From assembly GCA_017849585.1 (NCBI GenBank), contig JAFIGT010000017.1:124001-188000 (forward strand): a DNA stretch of 64,000 bases, in the 5' to 3' direction. This DNA comes from Verrucomicrobium sp. Lineage in GTDB: Bacteria; Verrucomicrobiota; Verrucomicrobiia; Methylacidiphilales; UBA1321. Positions 61,948-64,000 of the stretch are shown here, piece by piece (within the stretch, counting starts at the first letter, position 1; every line of letters begins with the position of its first letter). The notes beneath the pieces are model-generated. The model was not told where the DNA came from. It saw nothing but the letters and a program-made list of their open reading frames with translations, and ran no database searches. Both the position numbers and the translations under genes were made by a program.

Positions 61948-62223
61948 ATGGCAACTAAAAAGAAATCCGCCCGTAAGCCGAATGCAGCGTTCCTGAAACC
62001 GGTCCAACCCGACGAAGATCTCGCCGTGATTGTCGGTTCCAAGCCGCTGCCTCGGACTGAACTGACGAAAAAGATCTGGGCCTACATCAAAAAGAACGGG
62101 CTCCAGGACAAGAAGAACAAGCGCAACATCAATGCCGACGACAACCTGAAGGTTCTCTTCAAGGGTAAGAAGCAGGTCTCGATGTTCGAATTGACGAAGA
62201 TTGTCAGCAATCACGTCAGCTAG
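61948..62223 (+). CDS. SWIB/MDM2-domain protein
   Basis: 91 residues from ATG 61948. The basic N-terminus (ATKKKSARKPN) is followed by a SWIB domain: LAVIVGSKPLPRTELTKKIWAYIKKNGLQDKKNKRNINADD then LKVLF and FELTKIVSNHVS. SWIB domains are best known in eukaryotic chromatin remodellers; among bacteria they are typical of Chlamydiae and Verrucomicrobia, where they are thought to act on DNA. It is a single-gene unit with a strong terminator. Confidence 0.93.
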   Translation: MATKKKSARKPNAAFLKPVQPDEDLAVIVGSKPLPRTELTKKIWAYIKKNGLQDKKNKRNINADDNLKVLFKGKKQVSMFELTKIVSNHVS

Positions 62224-62240
62224 TTCTGATTCGATTCATT

Positions 62241-62290
62241 AACACCCTGTCTCGCTGTCGTGATGACAACCGGGACAGGGTGTTTTTCTT
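62241..62290 (+). terminator. Intrinsic terminator after the SWIB gene
   Basis: An 11-bp stem (AACACCCTGTC 62241-62251 with GACAGGGTGTT 62274-62284) precedes a TTTCTTTTT tract. The loop of about 22 bases can form an additional small hairpin. Confidence 0.8.
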
Positions 62291-62352
62291 TTTAGCGGCA
62301 TCGCCGCTCTACGCTCTCGTTCTGGGGGCCCGTCTGGCAAACATCGCGCGGC

Positions 62353-63585
62353 TCAGACAATTTCCAGCACATCATCCTCATCCGCGGTGGACTCGTCGAG
62401 TTCACTGACCGCATCCATGAGCAAGCCCATCGGATCGGAGCCGGGGATGCTGGTTTCCGTCGCGGCAATCTCGTAGCTGAAGAGGAAGTTGCCCTTTTCG
62501 ATCGCAAGCAACTCCCGCAGCGCGGGACGCCCGCTCTGGCCATTGGCGAGCGCGTGGACGATCAGACCCTTGTCGAGGTAGATCACGCCGCTGCGGCCAT
62601 CCTGCTGCACGAGGGTGAGCTCTCCGGTCTTGCGGCTCTGCACGAGCATCTGGGCGAGATCGATCACCGAGAACTCGCCGAGGTCGCCGCTGAAATTGCG
62701 CTGTGAGGCATCCATCTTCTGCAACGCATCGGTGAGGCGCAGGATGGAGATGATGATTTGCTTCGTCGCGTGATCGACTTCGCATGAGACCTCGCAGCCC
62801 ACGTTTTGGCCGTCGTTCTTGATGAGGTTCAGGAAATAGGTAAAGCGGCGGTCGGCGAATTCCGCGCGCATCTTCTTGAAATCCTCCAGCATCGTCACGA
62901 TGCCACCCGCAAAGAGCGTTTCCGTGTTCGTGTTCTGCTCACTGAGCGCATCGGGGGCGTGACCGCTGATCTTGATGAAACGCGCGTTGGCCTTGAGGAA
63001 GCGGTGCATGTCGTCGAAAACCACGATGGGAATCGAGCAGTTTTCGAAGAACGATTTGAACTGCGACTGGCTTTTGTCGAGGCTCATATGGGCCTCGAAC
63101 AACTCCTGGTTCTTTTGCGCGAGCGCGGCCTGTTGCTTTTGCAGCGAGCGGTTCTGCTCGAGAATGGTCTCCATCTGGCGGACGATGAGCCGCTTCACCG
63201 AAGCGAGTCCGAGGAAGGCCCCTTGGTCGTGGACGATGATATCGTCGTAAAACTGGTTGCTGTGCTGCCGCTCGTTGAGCAGGTGCGTGACGAGTTCCGG
63301 GACAGATGTGGCCGCGTCGACCATAAGTGGGCTTTCCGTCATCACCTTGAGGATCGGCTTGTCCGCGAGGACGGAGAAGCCATATTTGTTGGAGGCGATG
63401 CGGGCGTTGAGATTCTCCCGGCCCACGAGTCCGGCGATACCGTTGGGGTCGAACACAGCGGCAAATTCGCTGAATGGATGTTCCTTGAACCACGCCACCA
63501 GATCGCGCACGAGCATGCTCTCCTCCAAACAGGCGTTGGAGTTGATCAGATCGCGGACGGTAAAGGTGGTGGTCGTGGGGGCCAT
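62353..63585 (-). CDS. CBS-PAS-DUF4388 signalling protein
   Basis: 410 residues. CBS-like repeats (~10-130), a coiled coil (RQMETILEQNRSLQKQQAALAQKNQEL), a PAS-like domain (~175-285) and a C-terminal DUF4388/PatA-N domain (~293-395, with FSVIDLAQMLVQSRKTGELTLV and GVIYLDKGLIVHA). No output enzyme is present, so it probably acts by protein-protein contact. It is downstream of pstB and of a 55-aa basic gene, 6 bases from the latter, suggesting a link with phosphate status (inference). Confidence 0.82.
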   Translation of the reverse strand: MAPTTTTFTVRDLINSNACLEESMLVRDLVAWFKEHPFSEFAAVFDPNGIAGLVGRENLNARIASNKYGFSVLADKPILKVMTESPLMVDAATSVPELVTHLLNERQHSNQFYDDIIVHDQGAFLGLASVKRLIVRQMETILEQNRSLQKQQAALAQKNQELFEAHMSLDKSQSQFKSFFENCSIPIVVFDDMHRFLKANARFIKISGHAPDALSEQNTNTETLFAGGIVTMLEDFKKMRAEFADRRFTYFLNLIKNDGQNVGCEVSCEVDHATKQIIISILRLTDALQKMDASQRNFSGDLGEFSVIDLAQMLVQSRKTGELTLVQQDGRSGVIYLDKGLIVHALANGQSGRPALRELLAIEKGNFLFSYEIAATETSIPGSDPMGLLMDAVSELDESTADEDDVLEIV

Positions 63586-63591
63586 CGAGCG

Positions 63592-63759
63592 TTAGTTGTC
63601 GAATGAGATTTTGGGCCGGGAGTCGTCCGAGGCGGGACGCATCCGGCGGCGTTTTTTCTTCAAGGCATCGATCTCTGAAGCCAGTCGCATGGTGATTTGC
63701 CAGCGATAGAGGGCGACACTGCGGTGGGTGCGTTGGTGCTTTTTCAGGGGTTTGATCAT
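63592..63759 (-). CDS. Small basic protein, 55 aa
   Basis: 55 residues from ATG 63759 (MIKPLKKHQRTHRSVALYRW...), rich in Lys and Arg, with a KKKRRRMRP cluster near residue 35 and a soluble acidic end. No family is recognised. It lies between pstB (46-base gap) and the CBS-PAS-DUF4388 gene (6 bases). Confidence 0.55.
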   Translation of the reverse strand: MIKPLKKHQRTHRSVALYRWQITMRLASEIDALKKKRRRMRPASDDSRPKISFDN

Positions 63760-63805
63760 ATCAGTTTATTGTTTGAGAAAGAGAGGTGCCATGGCGGCGC
63801 GCTGG

Positions 63806-64000
63806 TTAGCCGAATCGACCGTTGATGTACGCCTCCGTGGCTTCCGCCGCGGGCTGGCCGAAGATGTTTTCCGTCGCGTCGAATTCGATGAGCTGGCCCA
63901 TGTAAAAGAACGCCGTGTAATCCGAGCACCGGCCCGCCTGCTGCAGATTGTGTGTGACGATCACGATGGTGTAATCCTCCTTGAGCTGGAGAATCAACTC
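63806..64000 (-). CDS. pstB: Phosphate ABC transporter ATP-binding protein PstB (3' end)
   Basis: PstB is the ATPase of the high-affinity phosphate importer PstSCAB. Only the last 64 codons are in the window. They contain the H-loop [28 protein letters not shown] and the end segment [19 protein letters not shown], which are diagnostic of PstB. The 5' part and the rest of the pst operon lie beyond base 64000. Confidence 0.96.
   Translation of the reverse strand, partial: ELILQLKEDYTIVIVTHNLQQAGRCSDYTAFFYMGQLIEFDATENIFGQPAAEATEAYINGRFG

Overview
The window is a 64 kb piece of a bacterial chromosome of moderately high GC content. It is densely coding, has many ATGA stop/start overlaps, and contains no rRNA, tRNA or CRISPR array that I could see. 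The gene mix suggests a flagellated member of the Verrucomicrobiota: a stand-alone SWIB/MDM2-domain protein, DUF4388 signalling proteins, a sialate O-acetylesterase-type esterase and several tiny basic proteins. This is an inference at phylum level only; there is no rRNA gene to confirm it.

Layout. 1-7 kb: the 5' part of mfd (minus), a YciI-like protein, dnaN behind an AT-rich leader, a 34-residue basic protein and an anion:cation symporter-type MFS carrier. 7-20 kb: a large HpnN-like RND/MMPL exporter, a metallo-beta-lactamase-fold hydrolase, a three-gene overlapping operon (Na/Pi-type transporter, beta-carbonic anhydrase, STAS protein), an SGNH esterase, and the minus-strand operon hisI - mnmG - GNAT-like acyltransferase. 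20-30 kb: uvrA, menG/ubiE, larE, a soluble chemoreceptor-hemerythrin fusion and a long TPR protein. A putative structured RNA lies between uvrA and menG. 30-36 kb: a STAS protein, a Gfo/Idh/MocA oxidoreductase, a GAF-SpoIIE phosphatase, and the overlapping set grpE - dnaJ - rsmE. 36-37 kb: a low-GC island with inverted REP-like repeats around an orphan gene, next to the 3' remnant of a REP-associated transposase. 37-48 kb: thiH-thiS, a GT28-type glycolipid glycosyltransferase overlapping a GH1 glycosidase, an FHA protein, a GT2 glycosyltransferase and large membrane proteins. 48.7-53 kb: a flagellar filament cluster (fliD, an unknown protein, fliS, a CgeB-like glycosyltransferase) with a near-consensus sigma-28 promoter. 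53-54.7 kb: two tandem copies of a two-gene cassette, each a membrane-anchored GspG-like protein overlapping an EmrE-like SMR transporter. 54.8-64 kb: purB, a malic enzyme with a GH43-like gene, a hybrid histidine kinase, the SWIB protein, a CBS-PAS-DUF4388 protein and the 3' end of pstB.

The best candidate for an undescribed system is the duplicated GspG-like/SMR cassette at 53.0-54.7 kb. Its promoter region is duplicated too, and the two exporters look like a paired (possibly heterodimeric) SMR. Other points of interest are the Na/Pi transporter - carbonic anhydrase - STAS operon, the hemerythrin chemoreceptor with one iron ligand replaced, the pseudoknot-like RNA at 23.7 kb, the HisI variant lacking the usual aspartate triad, and two families of dispersed short repeats.
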